Of a stretch of 64,000 nt of DNA, positions 51,188-63,519 are shown one piece after another. How positions within the stretch are numbered: position 1 is the stretch's first letter; the number at the start of each line of letters is the position of its first letter. Made by a program: the position numbers and the translations under genes. Below the pieces are notes generated by a model that was not told the origin of the DNA, made no database searches, and saw only the letters and a program-made list of their open reading frames with translations. The stretch is taken from positions 992,001-1,056,000 of the forward strand of contig CP136496.1 of assembly GCA_032768795.1 (NCBI GenBank). Direction: 5' to 3'. Origin of the DNA: Tremella fuciformis. Taxonomy: Eukaryota > Basidiomycota > Tremellomycetes > Tremellales > Tremellaceae.

Positions 51188-54100
51188 ATGCTGAGTACAG
51201 CCATGCAGTCCAATCGCGATCGACGAGACAGCTTCACCTTTGGACCTCGGTGAGTCTCAGTTGATCTCTGATTGGTATCTCTGACCCATCAGATGGGGTC
51301 AAGCCGCAGCCTATATCCCGTCTCCGCCATCTGTGTTGATATCAGGCGGCAAGACCGACTCCTCCTCCGCTTACACATACACCTCGGCGCTCAACTCAGG
51401 CGATGTGGTGGTGCTGCCCCTCACCGACTCGTTCCCACTGGCGTCGGCCCCTTTTGCTCTCGTCGACATCGCCGGACCCTCGTACGCCTGGCACACCCTT
51501 GCACCTCTGCAGCAGACTGATGGGAATTGGCGCGTCCTCAGCTTCGGCGGCGATGGTGGCTCCTCAGAGGCTATGCAGACTGTGTCAGACTCGACATGGC
51601 TCATGACCGCCTCGTCGAATATGTCCGCCATCCAGGCAACCCAGCAAGCCGAGGGCTGGGGAAGCCAGCCCATGCGGCGCATACATCACTCGATGGCCTC
51701 GCCGTCCGCAGGAGGTCAGGTGTTCATCACTGGCGGTGAGAAGGACGATGGATCTGGCTCAGTCTTCTCGGAGGCGTACTGCTTTGATGGGACGACATCG
51801 ACTTTCTCGGCTCTGCCAAGCCTCCCTCAAGGCCTCTTCCATCATGTGTCTGCCTTGCTCCAAAATGGCACTCTCGTGGTCTTGGGAGGAGTGTATACAT
51901 CGAGCGAGACAAGCAATCCTACGACCCTGCCTCTCACAACTGTCTACACGATGGACACGAGTATTAACCCAATGGGCTGGACGACCACAACACTAGGCGG
52001 TATCGCCCCCTCAGGGCGTCGGGGTGCTGGTGCTGCCTTGGTCGACGATGGCTCAAAGCTCCTGATTTTCGGAGGTGCGAGCTCTGATCTATCCACTGCG
52101 TACGACGACATATGGACTCTGGATCTCGGCACTCTGGGGTGGACAGAGGAGCAAGGATCCGGGACAGGTTGGCATCTCGCTGAGTTATCGGAATACGCTA
52201 ACAACAGCTCCGTCGGGGCGTTACGATCATTCTGTCTTGGGTATCGGTAGTCAGCAAGTCTTGGTCCTCGGAGGTGTGTTGTTCGACGGTTCTGTATTGG
52301 AATAACAATGGAAGATTTGGCTGATTCCAAGGTTACGGGATCGCCGGTCCTTCAGATGCGGGCCCTTTCATCTACGATGCAGCTGCCTCGAACTGGCTGA
52401 GCGCCTTCACAGGGAGCTCTTCGGGTACCGGAAGTGCAGCCGCCATCACTTCGGGGTCGAGTGGTACCACATCTCCTGGCGCCACTGCCAGTACTTCTGC
52501 CGGAGTCTCGCCGACATCCAGTGGACAGAGTGTATCGAGTAGGTCTGTAGTTGGATAGTTGAGCTTGATACTGACTTTGAGTGACCGCCCCCAATCAGAC
52601 GCCATCGAGCACTTCTGCCGTCAGTATGCCTTCGGGAGGTTCCTCTTTGAGCACTTCGGCGAAAATTGCTATTGGAGTCGGATCTATCGCTGCGTTCATT
52701 GCTGCGATAGGTCTGCTCCTGCTTTGTTGCAGACGCAGACGGAATAAAGTCAAGAGGCAGCACGAGTTTACTCGAGATTTCTTCTTCGGTGCGCCAACTT
52801 CGGCGTCGACGCGACCATATGGCGCAAGAGAGAAGGGCGGCACCGGATTGCTTGACGAGGAGAAGTCATGGCCAAGTCCGGACGAGCAGGCTCAACCAGT
52901 CGGTCTGGGCATGGGTGTGGTCGGCTCGCGCATCACCCAAATCTCGAGTTTGCTCGGTCGTCAAGTCCCGCGCAATGCGTACGCTGAAATCCGGGATCAG
53001 CCCGTCGATCCTGCGGCCGACGGCCTGCTTCGCCAGCCAACACGCAGAGTCGGCACAGGTATCCGCCTGGTGGGACCAAGAGATCCTCGAAGTGACCTCG
53101 GTGCCCCGGTTCAAGCTGGCGGCCCATCAAAAGCGCGATCATCGCTCGCTGCCATGTTCGAGGCTCGACGCGATATGCTTGGCGATGAGGACAAGCCAGC
53201 CTCGTGGCAGGTGCCTTCTAGTCCCAGCCAATGGAAGTCGGCAGCAAGTCTGCTGAGTTCGGATAGCGAGGCAACAGAGGATCCCTTTGAGGATGTTTCT
53301 CCTCCGCGACCGATACGAGGGGGCCCGGTCCCGACACCGCAGGGCTCAATCGTCCACTTGGTCAATTCGTTCGGCGATGATCCTCACGCGGCAAGGACCG
53401 AGCGTCCTGCGTCAAACACCTGGCAGTTACCGGACTTTGATTCTCAGTCCCTCGATCTCGCCTTGCTCTCCCCACCGCAGGAGTACTCCGATAACTCGCT
53501 CCCCTCGAATCGCTCTCGATATTCGGCTTTAGTTTCAGATGTCGAGGAAGGCTCGGTTCATCAAGCTTCTTTGGCATCTCGGACCCCTGTGACTGTTCTT
53601 ACGCCCCCAGAGAATGCTTTTGCTCCCGTACGTCGGACCGAGTCTTTCTTCCGCCGTATGGCCGCAGGGGGTATAACGTCTCTTCTCCCTGGGCCCAGAC
53701 CTATGACCAGGCGCGGCACTCTCGACATCCGCGATCCTGCACCTGCGCCTTCACTTTGGCCAGTCCTGTCTCATGACTCGCCATTGACCCAAGGGACCCT
53801 TTCTTCACCTAGCGAGTCGCACCCGCCTTCGAGCTTCAAAGGTTTGGCCGACGGCGCAGGCGTTGATGCGCTGAACAGACCGCATGGCAAAGGGCCAAGC
53901 CTCAGCAGTTTGAATTCGGCCAGATCGATGCGCGACATGGTAATCGTCCAGCGAGAGCCTACAGACTCCTCCGAGGGTGCGGAAGCGATCATCGAGTCGA
54001 CACCTTCGCCAGCACTCTCAGAGGCGGAAACGGATCACGCAACACTGCAGGGGCAGTCTGCTCCGACCGTCCAATCGGACAACGGAAACCCCCAATCTTC

Positions 54101-54446
54101 TCGTCCAAACGAAAGATTGGTTCCTGAGTCTGACAAGACGCCTACGACCCGTGTGGACCGCATCGCTGTCTCCCCAATCGGGCGCCTGCCAGGTGGACGA
54201 AGGCCCGTACGCGACGTGGTAAATTCGATCAACAAGCGAGCCGGAGGTGCGCTACCTTCTGGTCTTTTCTCGCCAATGTCCACTTATTCGACGCCACCAT
54301 CACCGAGTGGCAAATTAGGCGCTTCTCAAAAACGTTCAGAGTCCAGAGGAGGTGCCAAGACAACATATGAAGCTGTCAAGCGGAGTCCGCTAATGGTCGC
54401 GAATCCCGACAAGCGGAAGGCGAGCGGGAGTGAAGGCTCAGCGTGA
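51188..54446 (+). CDS. kelch-repeat (galactose-oxidase-like) single-pass membrane protein
   Basis: Five introns or fewer join the gene: 51250-51292, 52168-52207, 52274-52331 and 52543-52598. The N-terminal half is a beta-propeller of kelch repeats (RWGQAAAY, VLISGGKTD, LLIFGGASSDL, YDDIWTLDLGTLGW, SGRRGAGAAL, SGRYDHSV). A Ser/Thr-rich stalk leads to one transmembrane helix (IAIGVGSIAAFIAAIGLLLL) capped by CCRRRR. The cytoplasmic tail is long (about 540 residues), disordered and Ser/Pro-rich. Similar proteins are common in basidiomycetes and resemble polarity or wall sensors; the role is unknown. The apparent N-terminus lacks a signal peptide although topology requires one, so the 5' end is probably incomplete. 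Confidence 0.78.
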
Positions 54447-55137
54447 TTTTGGTGCGGTCGAAAGAGTGACGAGATGAGTATCTTGGATCTAATGCGAAAT
54501 GTGGCCTGTGATTTTCCGTACACGCATTACTAGACGTCATGCACGCTATGTGATTTCCAAACCACTATTCAGCGACGAAGATCCCCTGTAGCTGACTGCT
54601 GTGAGCTGTGTGGGCTGAAGAAGAGACGTAGCGGCCCACCCTTCCCCTGCCCTCCTTCGTCCGACGCCGAGCCCTTCCTTTGCCATATCCTAACCCATCC
54701 TTTGCCTCCTACTTTGCGACCCCATATCTCCAGCAACACTCAGCCGAATGATTTGATATCAGCAGCAGCTTGTAGTGGAGCTCTGGGGCTTCCTCGTGGT
54801 ACCCTCAGTGACCAATGTTGACCCTGATTGTTTGTCAGGATGACGATTGATATACTAAAAGCAGAATGTGTTCTCAACAATCACTTCAACAGCAGTTGTT
54901 GAGCAGCCCGACGAGCTCCGTCGGTAGAGCAGCCGACTGCGGCAGGAGTGGGAGCCCAGAATGATCCAGGTGCAAGTTATGCCTGAAGTATTCTTGTACA
55001 TGCATCACTTTCTTGGCGTTCATGGGACCTGGGAGGTGAGTCTCGGAACGATCCAGGTGCAGGTGACAGAAATCAGATCGAGTACCTTGGATCACAAGAT
55101 CCATGCCAATGCCAAACAACAACACGCATTGAGCTCT
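54447..55137. other. convergent intergenic region with a tRNA-like 5' half
   Basis: It lies between two convergent genes. At 54906-54936 the sequence GCCCGACGAGCTCCGTCGG and what follows resemble the acceptor strand and D arm of a tRNA, with GCTC/GAGC able to pair, but the anticodon and T arms do not follow. No ORF is convincing. Confidence 0.4.
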
Positions 55138-56526
55138 TCATTCACCCACGGCCATCCCTCTGAGCTTGTCACTGAGCTCGCGTTCTTCCAGACTGCCTCT
55201 CCTGATCTTTCTCCTCGCGAAGATGGGCGACACCGGACGAGAAGGTACCGGCGACACCGCTCGTTCTGTTGCGGGATTGAAGCCCTCCGTCCTCTCCAGT
55301 CGCCTGGCGCTCGGGGCGGGGGATCGGTCTTCAGACGCAGGATTGTCAACACGATGCAGTTTTTCCCAGCGGCTTCTGATGTCCTCCCACTCTTCTGCTT
55401 TGTGCATGGAAGGGGAGAATGACGAGGCGGGAGAGAAGCCCATAGTATAGCTGCGGCCAAGAGGACCGTCCGAGGGAGGGACGATCTCGTCGTACCGATC
55501 GATTCGGATCTCTTCGTGAGACTCGGGCGGACACGATGTGAAGACTACTTTCAACGTCTTCGAGACGTAGTATGCCAGGCTATTGTCGGATCCGGCCAAG
55601 CTCGACCTCGAGTCGAGCGATGAACCAGGTAGGCAAACGAACTGCAGCTGCACAGCATAGCGCAGGGTCTCGGCCGATCTTGTTGGCGAGGTGGAAGTCA
55701 AAGGGCGTGCACTGTTGGCGGTAGAAACATAGGTCCGCTCCCTCGCGAGGAGCCTACCACCGATAGGGAGCTGGCGCAGATCGTAAGGAATCAAGAAGAC
55801 CTTGACGGCCTTTGTGGGGGTCTTGACCAGCAGCTGCAGCTGGCCCACAGGCGCCACGCGATAACCGGGAAAGTCGGGGGCTCTGCCTTTGCCTTTGCCG
55901 GAAGTAGGGGCGAGAGGATCCCCATAGGCTCGAAAGTAGTATGATTCGAGGTCGACATTGCCCACCCAAGGTGTGGACTTGCCCGAATCCTCCAGGTCAT
56001 AGTAGGTCGCGCTGAACGGGACCGAGATGTGCTCCGGGCCCCTCAGAGCGGGCGGGCAGCTCTTGCCCTTCCCAAGCGCGCCAATATGTAGTGTGAAGCC
56101 TTGCTGGGAATCGAATGGCTGATTATGCGGCTGATTGGCGTGTGACATGCGCGAGTGCAGCAAAGACAGAGGATACGAGCCGAGCAGTGGGTGCGAGCGG
56201 GATAAGGGAGGCGAGGGGGTGCCGATGGATGTCGATACGCGCGTCGGAGTCTGGTAGGACGGGGGAGATGAAGGAGATTGAGCAATGCGCGGCTGAGGTG
56301 CTGAGGCGATCCTGCTTTGACGGGGAATCGGCCTAGGGCGCGCTTGGGCGAGAGAGGGAGAAGGTGTGCGGGACGGCGAATAGAGTGGGGGATTGCTCAG
56401 AGGTGACGAGCGAATTGGGGACGCTGCAAGTCAGATGCGAACTCGTCCAGAATAAGAGGACATGCGAGAAGAGTACGAGGACGGGCCTGCAATGGGCTCC
56501 TGTACGGTGGGGATGGTATATGTCAT
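55138..56526 (-). CDS. Atos-like protein (FAM214/ATOS conserved domain)
   Basis: The main exon carries blocks conserved in Atos/FAM214 proteins: GFTLHIGALGKGKSCPPALR, YYDLEDSGKSTPWVGNVDLE, GYRVAPVGQLQLLVKTPTKA, then VKVFLIPYDLRQLP and LLARERTYV, and LRYAVQLQFVCLPG. Animal Atos proteins are transcriptional regulators, and fungal members are little studied. Upstream the frame stays open through a Ser/Pro-rich N-terminus to a splice acceptor at about 56425; an exon from ATG 56526 (MTYTIPTVQEPIAGPSS) probably joins it, but the donor is not resolved. The C-terminus is Ser/Arg-rich and ends in a charged helix. Confidence 0.7.
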
Positions 56527-56809
56527 GTTGGGCGGCGAGAGTTCATGTATGTCTGAAAGGCGAGTGAGCGAGAGGCAGCGTTTGTCTCTCGAGTAATAGT
56601 CATACGTGTCTGCACCAGCAGGACGAGCAAGAACGATGTTTGAAGACAGTATACGATCACATCATCCATACGTCACGTCGAGTCGATGCGAAGGAGAGAG
56701 GACCTGTCGGGTATCTTCGGCAACGTGGTGGAATTACCCAATTGGGCCCAAAGCGGCGACTGGCAGCAGATAACACCTCGTCACATCTCATCAGATTTCG
56801 TACATGTCA

Positions 56810-58577
56810 TTATTGTACAGTAGTGCTCAGCCCCCCCGCGCCCGCAGACACAGGTGTCGGTGGCTCTACTTCCAATGTCGGGGCATCACTGGGCGGCAAC
56901 AGCGACAATGACAATGCCCGGCTCCTTGCTCCTTTCGTTGCAGGCGAAGTCACGCTATCCGAATCTGGCGATGTCGGCAGCTGTATCTGCTCCGGTCGTG
57001 TCTCATCGGCTTGTCGAGATGTAGTTGCATCCTCTGACCGCTGCCTCACTGGGGCTGCCAAGTTTCTCCGCTCGAACGCCTCGCTTCTCCTCCGCTCGCC
57101 ATCGAGCTGTTGCCATGAAGGAGGAGCAGAGGAATCTTCGCCCTCGTCCTCGCTCAACCTGGGTGTACTCGGCCCCAGACCGACGCTGGCCGCCTCGCTC
57201 CTCCGCCTCGGCTTCCGTACTGGGGGATCTTCAAGCCGAACACCGGCTAGGTTGACCGCCTCGCTGCTGGACAAGAAGCGCATCTGATCATCCGACAATC
57301 CCGCCCGTGGCAGGCGAGTCGAGTCGAAGCTCGCCCGAACCGCCGAGTGCGGCAGAGGAGACGAAATGAGAAGGGAATGCGTCGAAGCCCAAGGACTAGC
57401 ATCGGGCGAGCCGGCACGGCCAGAGGCGGTCGACAACCGAGAGGTGTGCGGCTGGAGCAACAAGGATGTTTGAGAAGCGTACGATCCGCGTCGCTGCTGC
57501 ATTTCTCGCCCTCGTTCTGTCGGCTGCTGGCGGAATGCACCGGGCGCAAAGCCTGCGCGAGACAGGAGACGACTAAAACCCGAGGTGGCGTTGCGAAATG
57601 TATCGCTTGCGGCACTGCGAGGCGGTGGGATCGAACCTTGCTCCGCTGCCGATTGGTCGGCGATGGGGTACGATGGAGATGACATGGCCTCGAGATAGGT
57701 GGGAGCTTCGCCCCAGCCGCGGCGAGACAAGCGGGAGACGTTGGACGGTGTGCGGTGGGAGCCGGTGATGGGTGCCGTGGGGGGCGGACTTGTCCCGTCT
57801 CGTCTGGGCTGTCCGTCGGCAAGAGGAACTGCTTGCACCTCTTGGTTATTCTGCGCTGGAGGGACGCCCGGAAAGGGGATAGGAGAAGGGGAGCGCGGTG
57901 GTGTCTCTTCGAGGGGCTCTTCGTACACTTCCGACATCCCGCTGTCGCTCTCACTCCCACTCTGGCGCCTGACGAGAATCATCTCCTCGTCTCCGGCCTC
58001 TTTGCTATACGCTGGCAGCGTCCTTACTGTCGCACCGCTCTCCGTCCGCCTCACCGCCCGCCTGCCCCGCCTCCCGCTCGTCCGTCGACCAGAAGCCGGA
58101 GTCGTCTCCGATCTGGTCCCGGATGTCGTCCCGCCAGCTTGCGTTGAATTGGAGGCATTCGTACCGGCTCTCGAGCGAGTGGACGAAGCCAGCTCCTCGG
58201 CCGTGAGGCTGGACAGGTCTTGGGACTGGCTGGTGGGAGTTGCGCCGGTCGGGGTGCGACCAAAGACACGGCCGATGCGTGATCGCAGCGTCCACTGCGA
58301 ATCAGCGAGAGCTCATACCGGACTATGCGAGGGAGCTCACGAAGAGGGCGAGAAGGATGAAGCCGCCCAACACAGCGGCGATGGGGATCAGCACACTCAA
58401 CGACACGCTACCCGCGTTACCGGAGCTCGAGCTGGAGGAGGCGGAGCCGGACGTCGTGACAGGCGATGGGGGCGGAGGGTCTTGCCTTGAATCCAGGTCG
58501 AGCTGCCTGCCCGCGGCGCTCGCCCCAGCGATTCCAACGACCATCACGGCGAGCGTCGATTGGCGTGCGTTGAGCAT
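56810..58577 (-). CDS. single-pass membrane protein, signal peptide and long cytoplasmic tail, unknown function
   Basis: Two exons. The first gives a signal peptide (MLNARQSTLAVMVVGIAGAS), a short Ser/Pro-rich ectodomain and a transmembrane helix (SLSVLIPIAAVLGGFILLAL). One intron (about 58291-58336) joins WTLRSRIGRVFG. The tail of nearly 500 residues is Ser/Arg/Pro-rich, with a recognisable block TVRTLPAYSKEAGDEEMILV that I have seen as a conserved feature of basidiomycete membrane proteins without a known role. There are no enzymatic motifs. The type I topology and small ectodomain suggest a sensor or anchor, which is inference. Confidence 0.7.
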
Positions 58578-59184
58578 GGCTGGACAGATGCTCTACCGTA
58601 TATCCAAGAGATCCAGTGCTGCCCTGCCTCGCCGGAAGAGATCCGCACTAAGCTCAAGGGCGCATAGTCAGCCAGTCCACGACCCCGCCTGGATCCAGCA
58701 GGCGTGCCGTAGGCGATGCGTGCTGTTGCGGTGTTGCAAAAGGCAGGCAGGGCTGCTGTCGGGGTCGAGGGAAGAGGTGAAACGAACACGGGGGACCAAG
58801 GGATAAAGGACCTCGGGCGAGATATGCACAACGACAACGTTCTTCCCTTCTCTCAGGCGGATCAACACGAGCCGTCGACTGCTTGTCTGGAGAGAGAGGA
58901 CAGTGAATAAGGAACCACAAGCACGACCGTTGTGCATGTTGACGGCTCGGCGTAGTAGCATGCATCGCCTCGCGTCATTGGGCCAGGTGATTGAATGCGC
59001 ATGCCCGCGGGTGCCTGGATCAGACGGCGTCCGCGTCACCGAGACTACCGCAACTTATGCACAATCTGGCATCGCTTCTACCACTCGTGACTACCAGGAC
59101 TATAGATGCTCTGTAATGCTGTATGTAGACTCGTCAATATCCATCGTAATGTCATGAGATCGTAACTCTTCACCACACTGATCG
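58578..59184. other. intergenic, nothing recognised
   Basis: Promoter and leader of the preceding minus-strand membrane protein gene and 3' region of RAX2. Small ORFs on both strands lack protein character. Confidence 0.5.
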
Positions 59185-62100
59185 TCAGCTTTGCAAAAAC
59201 TCAGAAAAAGAAAGCTCACCGTACGTCTGTGGCACAATGCCCTCCCTCCCCGACGCCGGGTCTCGGGCATACCACCACTCATTGCTGTCCAGACGTTCGT
59301 TGACCTCGACCCGCTGACCCGCCCGCATACTGAGCTCGCCAGGATGCTCGGGGTCCGCCTCAAAGTCGTATCGCATGGTGGTCTCCCGCCAGTCTTCGTC
59401 GTCACTGTCTTCATCGCTGGATCCTCCATCCACCATGACTTTGCTCTCGGCCTCCTCGTCACGTATACCGAGACTTCCCTTGAGCGCAGCGTGCACCGAG
59501 GCCAGATAGCCTGCGCCCAGACCGCCCGCCGCAGCGGGAGCCGCGATGGTCTTCTTGAGCGGTGCAGAGCCATCCCAGTACGATTGCAGCTCGTTGTTCT
59601 TGATTTGTACCAAGTCCGGCTCGTCGCGGCGAGCGTATCGCTTTTCGTAGATCTGGGTATCGATGGCGTACAAGAGTATCAATAGCAATACCAAACCGGT
59701 GGCGATGGCCATGGCGACGAGGACTACGAGGCCTCGAGCGAGGTAGTGATGAATGGCAAAAGAGAACGAGTTGGACGACCAGAACAATTGCGACGCGCTG
59801 CCAAGGCCGCCACTAGACGAGATGCCGACCAGGTAGGGGTAGAACGTCGCTCCGTCGTAAAGAGCAGACGTCATGTTGCCTTGGGACAGAGACAGCTCCC
59901 CGGTAAGCATGAGCATGCGGTCCTTTTCCACCGATCCCTGCGCAGCGTGTTCCACTGTCATGGGTACGAATGCAAGTTGTTGAATCACCGAGCCAGGCAG
60001 GAGAGACGCATTCTGAGCCGTCCATGTTTGGCCGTTCCATTGCTGAAGATAAGGACTATCGTCTGCAGTCGAGTATCCAGCAGCAAAGACATTGGTCGCA
60101 TTCCGGTCGTCCGAAGCGATCGCCAATGCCGGACCGGGAAGTCCGTCGAGGGATGTCCAAGAGGAATTGGTAAACGAATAGAGAGCTGCATATGCGACCG
60201 AGCCGGACGGCATCACGAAGGAGCCGGCGACAAAGAGCGATTCGAGCTGTGTGCCTGCGAAATCGATCGCCTTGACCTCTCCGGATTGAAGACCAGTGCC
60301 GGGGGTGTTCCATTGCGCGCTGCTTGTGTCCCACAGACATACTGCGGCACAATTGAGTGAACCAGCAGTGGCAAAGTCTCCAGCAACAACTAGTGTGTTG
60401 GTCTTGAGACGCTGTTGGATCGCGTTAACCGAGACATTGGATGCACCTGAAGAGGGGTTAACGGCGGGGATACTGTTGCTCTTCCATGCCGCTTTGGCCA
60501 GATCATACGCGAGTATGCTCGAGCCGACCTCTGAGACGGTTATAGCTGTGCCTCCAACATAGAGAACATCGTTCATTACGCTGAGAGCACGGACTGTCCC
60601 GGTGACCGGCGGCTCCGTACCAGTAAGCTGGCTGTTGGCGTAGAAACCGACACCCTCGACGCTGCCAGACGAGGACGTAAAGTTGCCGCCCAGGATTGAG
60701 ACTGTAGGTTTACCGGAAGCTGAAGAGTTGGTCCAGAAAGCACCCGCAAGAACAGCGGGAGCCGGGGAGGGAGTCTCAGTGATAGTAGGGGCAGTTTGAG
60801 CTCGGATTACCGGCCGGACGAATCGGGTCTCGAGCGCTTGCAGCTGTGCCGAGACGGATCTGCGGAGTGCACTGATGAACGAGCGCTTGGAAGTTGACGC
60901 TGACCCCGTGTCCGAGAACGACGCCCCCGTCAGGGAGGTGATCTCGGCCGACCCATCGTCTCCGGTGGACAGCATGGCAACTCCATTGGCGCTGTTCTGC
61001 GAGGTCCCGGAGACGCGACCGGCGAGATAGGTGGAGGAGTCAGATGTAGTGGAAACGGTGACATTGCCAAAAATGATATCCGAGCTCGACCATGATGACG
61101 AAGACGAGTCCCAGACGGCATAACCGCCTGTCTCCGTCGTGGAGCTGTCCGAGGCGATGACCTGGGAAAAGTTGCCAATGACCGCGAGCAAGGAGTCGTT
61201 TGCCGCCAATTGAGTGACCACGCCGTTTACGCCACCGCCGACGGCCGCCCAAGCTGATGCTCTTGTGTCATACCTGGCAAGGTTGTTCAAGGTGACGCCT
61301 CCGGCAGCAGGAGCCGTGAACTCGCCCCCGAGGTAAAGGTAATTGTCGATGACGGCCGACGCGTACACGACTCCATTCAGGCCCTGAGAAGCGAGCGCAC
61401 TTGCCTTGCCAGTGGCGATGTCAATCGCGATGATATTGGAGTAATTGCCCGAGGCCGCAAAATCGCCACCGACATATGTGGTGCCGCTGAGAGTCGCAAA
61501 CGTGTTGACAGTCCAACTGGTGGCACTTGAGGCATTTTTGGCAGAACTGAGGCCAAAGCCAAGCTGAGTAAGTGCTGTCTCGCTGGCATTGGCCAGTGTA
61601 GCCGCGGCGTTGACGGTCGAGGAGCGGACATATTCGTACACGCCAAAGGCAGATTGGGTAGAGGAGTTTGTGATCTGAGTCGTATTTGATGATGAGGTGG
61701 TGGTCGTTCCGTTCGGACCGGTCTCGCTCGTCCCCGTCAGACGCAGCTCGACAGCTTCGGCGATGACATAGTACGTATCGCCGCTACTTGGCGCAGACGG
61801 GCTTTGAGCAAGGGCAAGAAGAACAGTCGGGCTGAAGTCGCTGGTCGTCGCATCTATCCAGCCCGAGTAGACCAGAGTCTTGGCATCTGAATGCACCTGC
61901 TCGGAGATGGTGCTGGTCCAACCCAGACCATCCTGTTCCGGGAAGACCTCGATATCGACCGTGGTACGTGCCTCACAGTGCTCCGTGGCGTCGCATCCGG
62001 GGATGACTACGTAGACATCGTAGTACCCCGCCGCTGAGACATAGGGGTAAAAGGTGACTTGAGGACGAGTCGAGTCGCCTACGGGAACCTTTGATTGCAG

Positions 62101-63519
62101 GTAGTAAGCGGTTGTCGCCGGGAGGTTTGTCGAAACGTATTCCGTAGTCCACTCGCCAACTGTCTGAGAGCTGGACGATTGCTGACTGGAGCATGTACCG
62201 GTGTTGCCTTGACTGGCGGCGGAAGCGTATGAGCCTGAAGTCAGCGTGGTCAGGTGTTCCGACAGTCGCTTACCTTCGGACAGCACTTGGACACTGCTCA
62301 AACCTGCCCCGTCGCCTATCCAGGTCTTGAGCTGCATCTGTAGACCGGTCATGTTCTGCACACCAGCGGTGAACAGGAAGTCTTGAGCCGAGATGGATGA
62401 GTTGGTATACAACGGGCAGTGTTCCCAGCAGGTCTCGGTTTTACCGGTAGCGGGATCGGTGTAGGTCATGTTCAATTGCACATCGTCGGGAAGTGCGGTG
62501 ACACTGTTGTGAGCGAGGGACTCGCCGGCTTCGACTCACCAAAAAGACGTTGCCCCACGCCCTTCAACCTGGGCATTGGTGATTCGCACTCCTGCCGCGC
62601 GCCAATAGCTTTGACCGAGAATGTCAATATCGGAGATTGTATTGTCTTGCGCTAACCACGTTCCGGATCCAGGACACAGCATGACATTTGGATCGGAAAA
62701 TTGCGACTGGTCGGTTGAGGGGATAGCGGTGATACTGAGATTGCCAGTGGAGGAGTAAGACGGCATTGTGACGGGGGTAAGGTATCCCGAGTCTCCGGTG
62801 GTCTGTGTGTTGGCTGGTGCAGATTGGATCGAGGTCATATTGGAGGTGGAGTTGGTGGTCGAATTGCTGGAGAAGAGGGTGGTGAAGGTGCCGCCAAAGT
62901 ATATGCTCGAGCCGTTGGCGCTTGGCGAAATCGTATCGACCACGCCGTTCAGGCCGCCAAATGGGACGGCCACCCACGAAGACGAGCTGACCGACCAGAG
63001 TCCAACGTTTTCGCCGACTCCAGATGGACCGGTAAACAGCCCTCCAACCCAGATTTGACCGTTGGCATTGTCGCAGTAGACCGCCTCTGCCGGTCCGGAT
63101 AATCCTGGCATCTCTTTGAAAGCCGCGGACGAAATGTCGTACGAGGCGATGTTGGTGGAAGTGACGGAGCCGAGAGAGGTGAATGACCCGCCGATGTACA
63201 AAGTGCCGTTCGTGGACGAGTTTGACCAGCAGATTGCATTGATGACACCGCCACTGTTCGTGCTGCCCAGAGGGGTAAAGCTGCCGTCTGATGCCTTTGT
63301 CATCAGGGTGTCGCCCGTGGAAGAGAATCTTGCACTGCTCGACGAGGATGAGGCAAAGGAAGAAGAGTCGGACCACCAGTCGAGTCCGGAGAACGCCCCA
63401 CCCATACCGACCGATCCCATCCGGGAGAAGTCGACTTGTGGTAGGGAGGAAGGAGCTGACGTGGCTGCCATGGCGGGCAGTGCCAAGCTGAGGACATAGG
63501 TAACATCCACTGCCCTCAT
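59185..63519 (-). CDS. RAX2: Rax2-like cortical polarity protein with C-terminal SH3 domain
   Basis: Rax2 marks growth and bud sites in the plasma membrane. A signal peptide (MRAVDVTYVLSLALPAMAAT) is followed by a very large ectodomain of beta-propeller repeats (LYIGGSFTSLGS, IWVGGLFTG, IYFGGTFTTL, LYLGGEFT, TYVGGDFAASG, LYVGGTAITV) with many Asn glycosylation sites. The domain between the two exons has PLYTNSSISAQDFLF, typical of Rax2. One intron, 62504-62539, joins the exons. A transmembrane helix (LVVLVAMAIATGLVLLLILL) precedes a cytoplasmic tail of about 150 residues. The tail ends in an SH3 fold: MRYDFEADPEHPGELSM, then NEWWYARDPASGREGIVPQT. I do not know an SH3 in yeast Rax2. Confidence 0.9.

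Noticed and set aside
54906..54960. tRNA-like sequence with a plausible D arm
   Set aside because: The acceptor strand and D arm look right, but no anticodon stem, T arm or matching 3' acceptor strand follows, even allowing an intron. At best it is a tRNA fragment.
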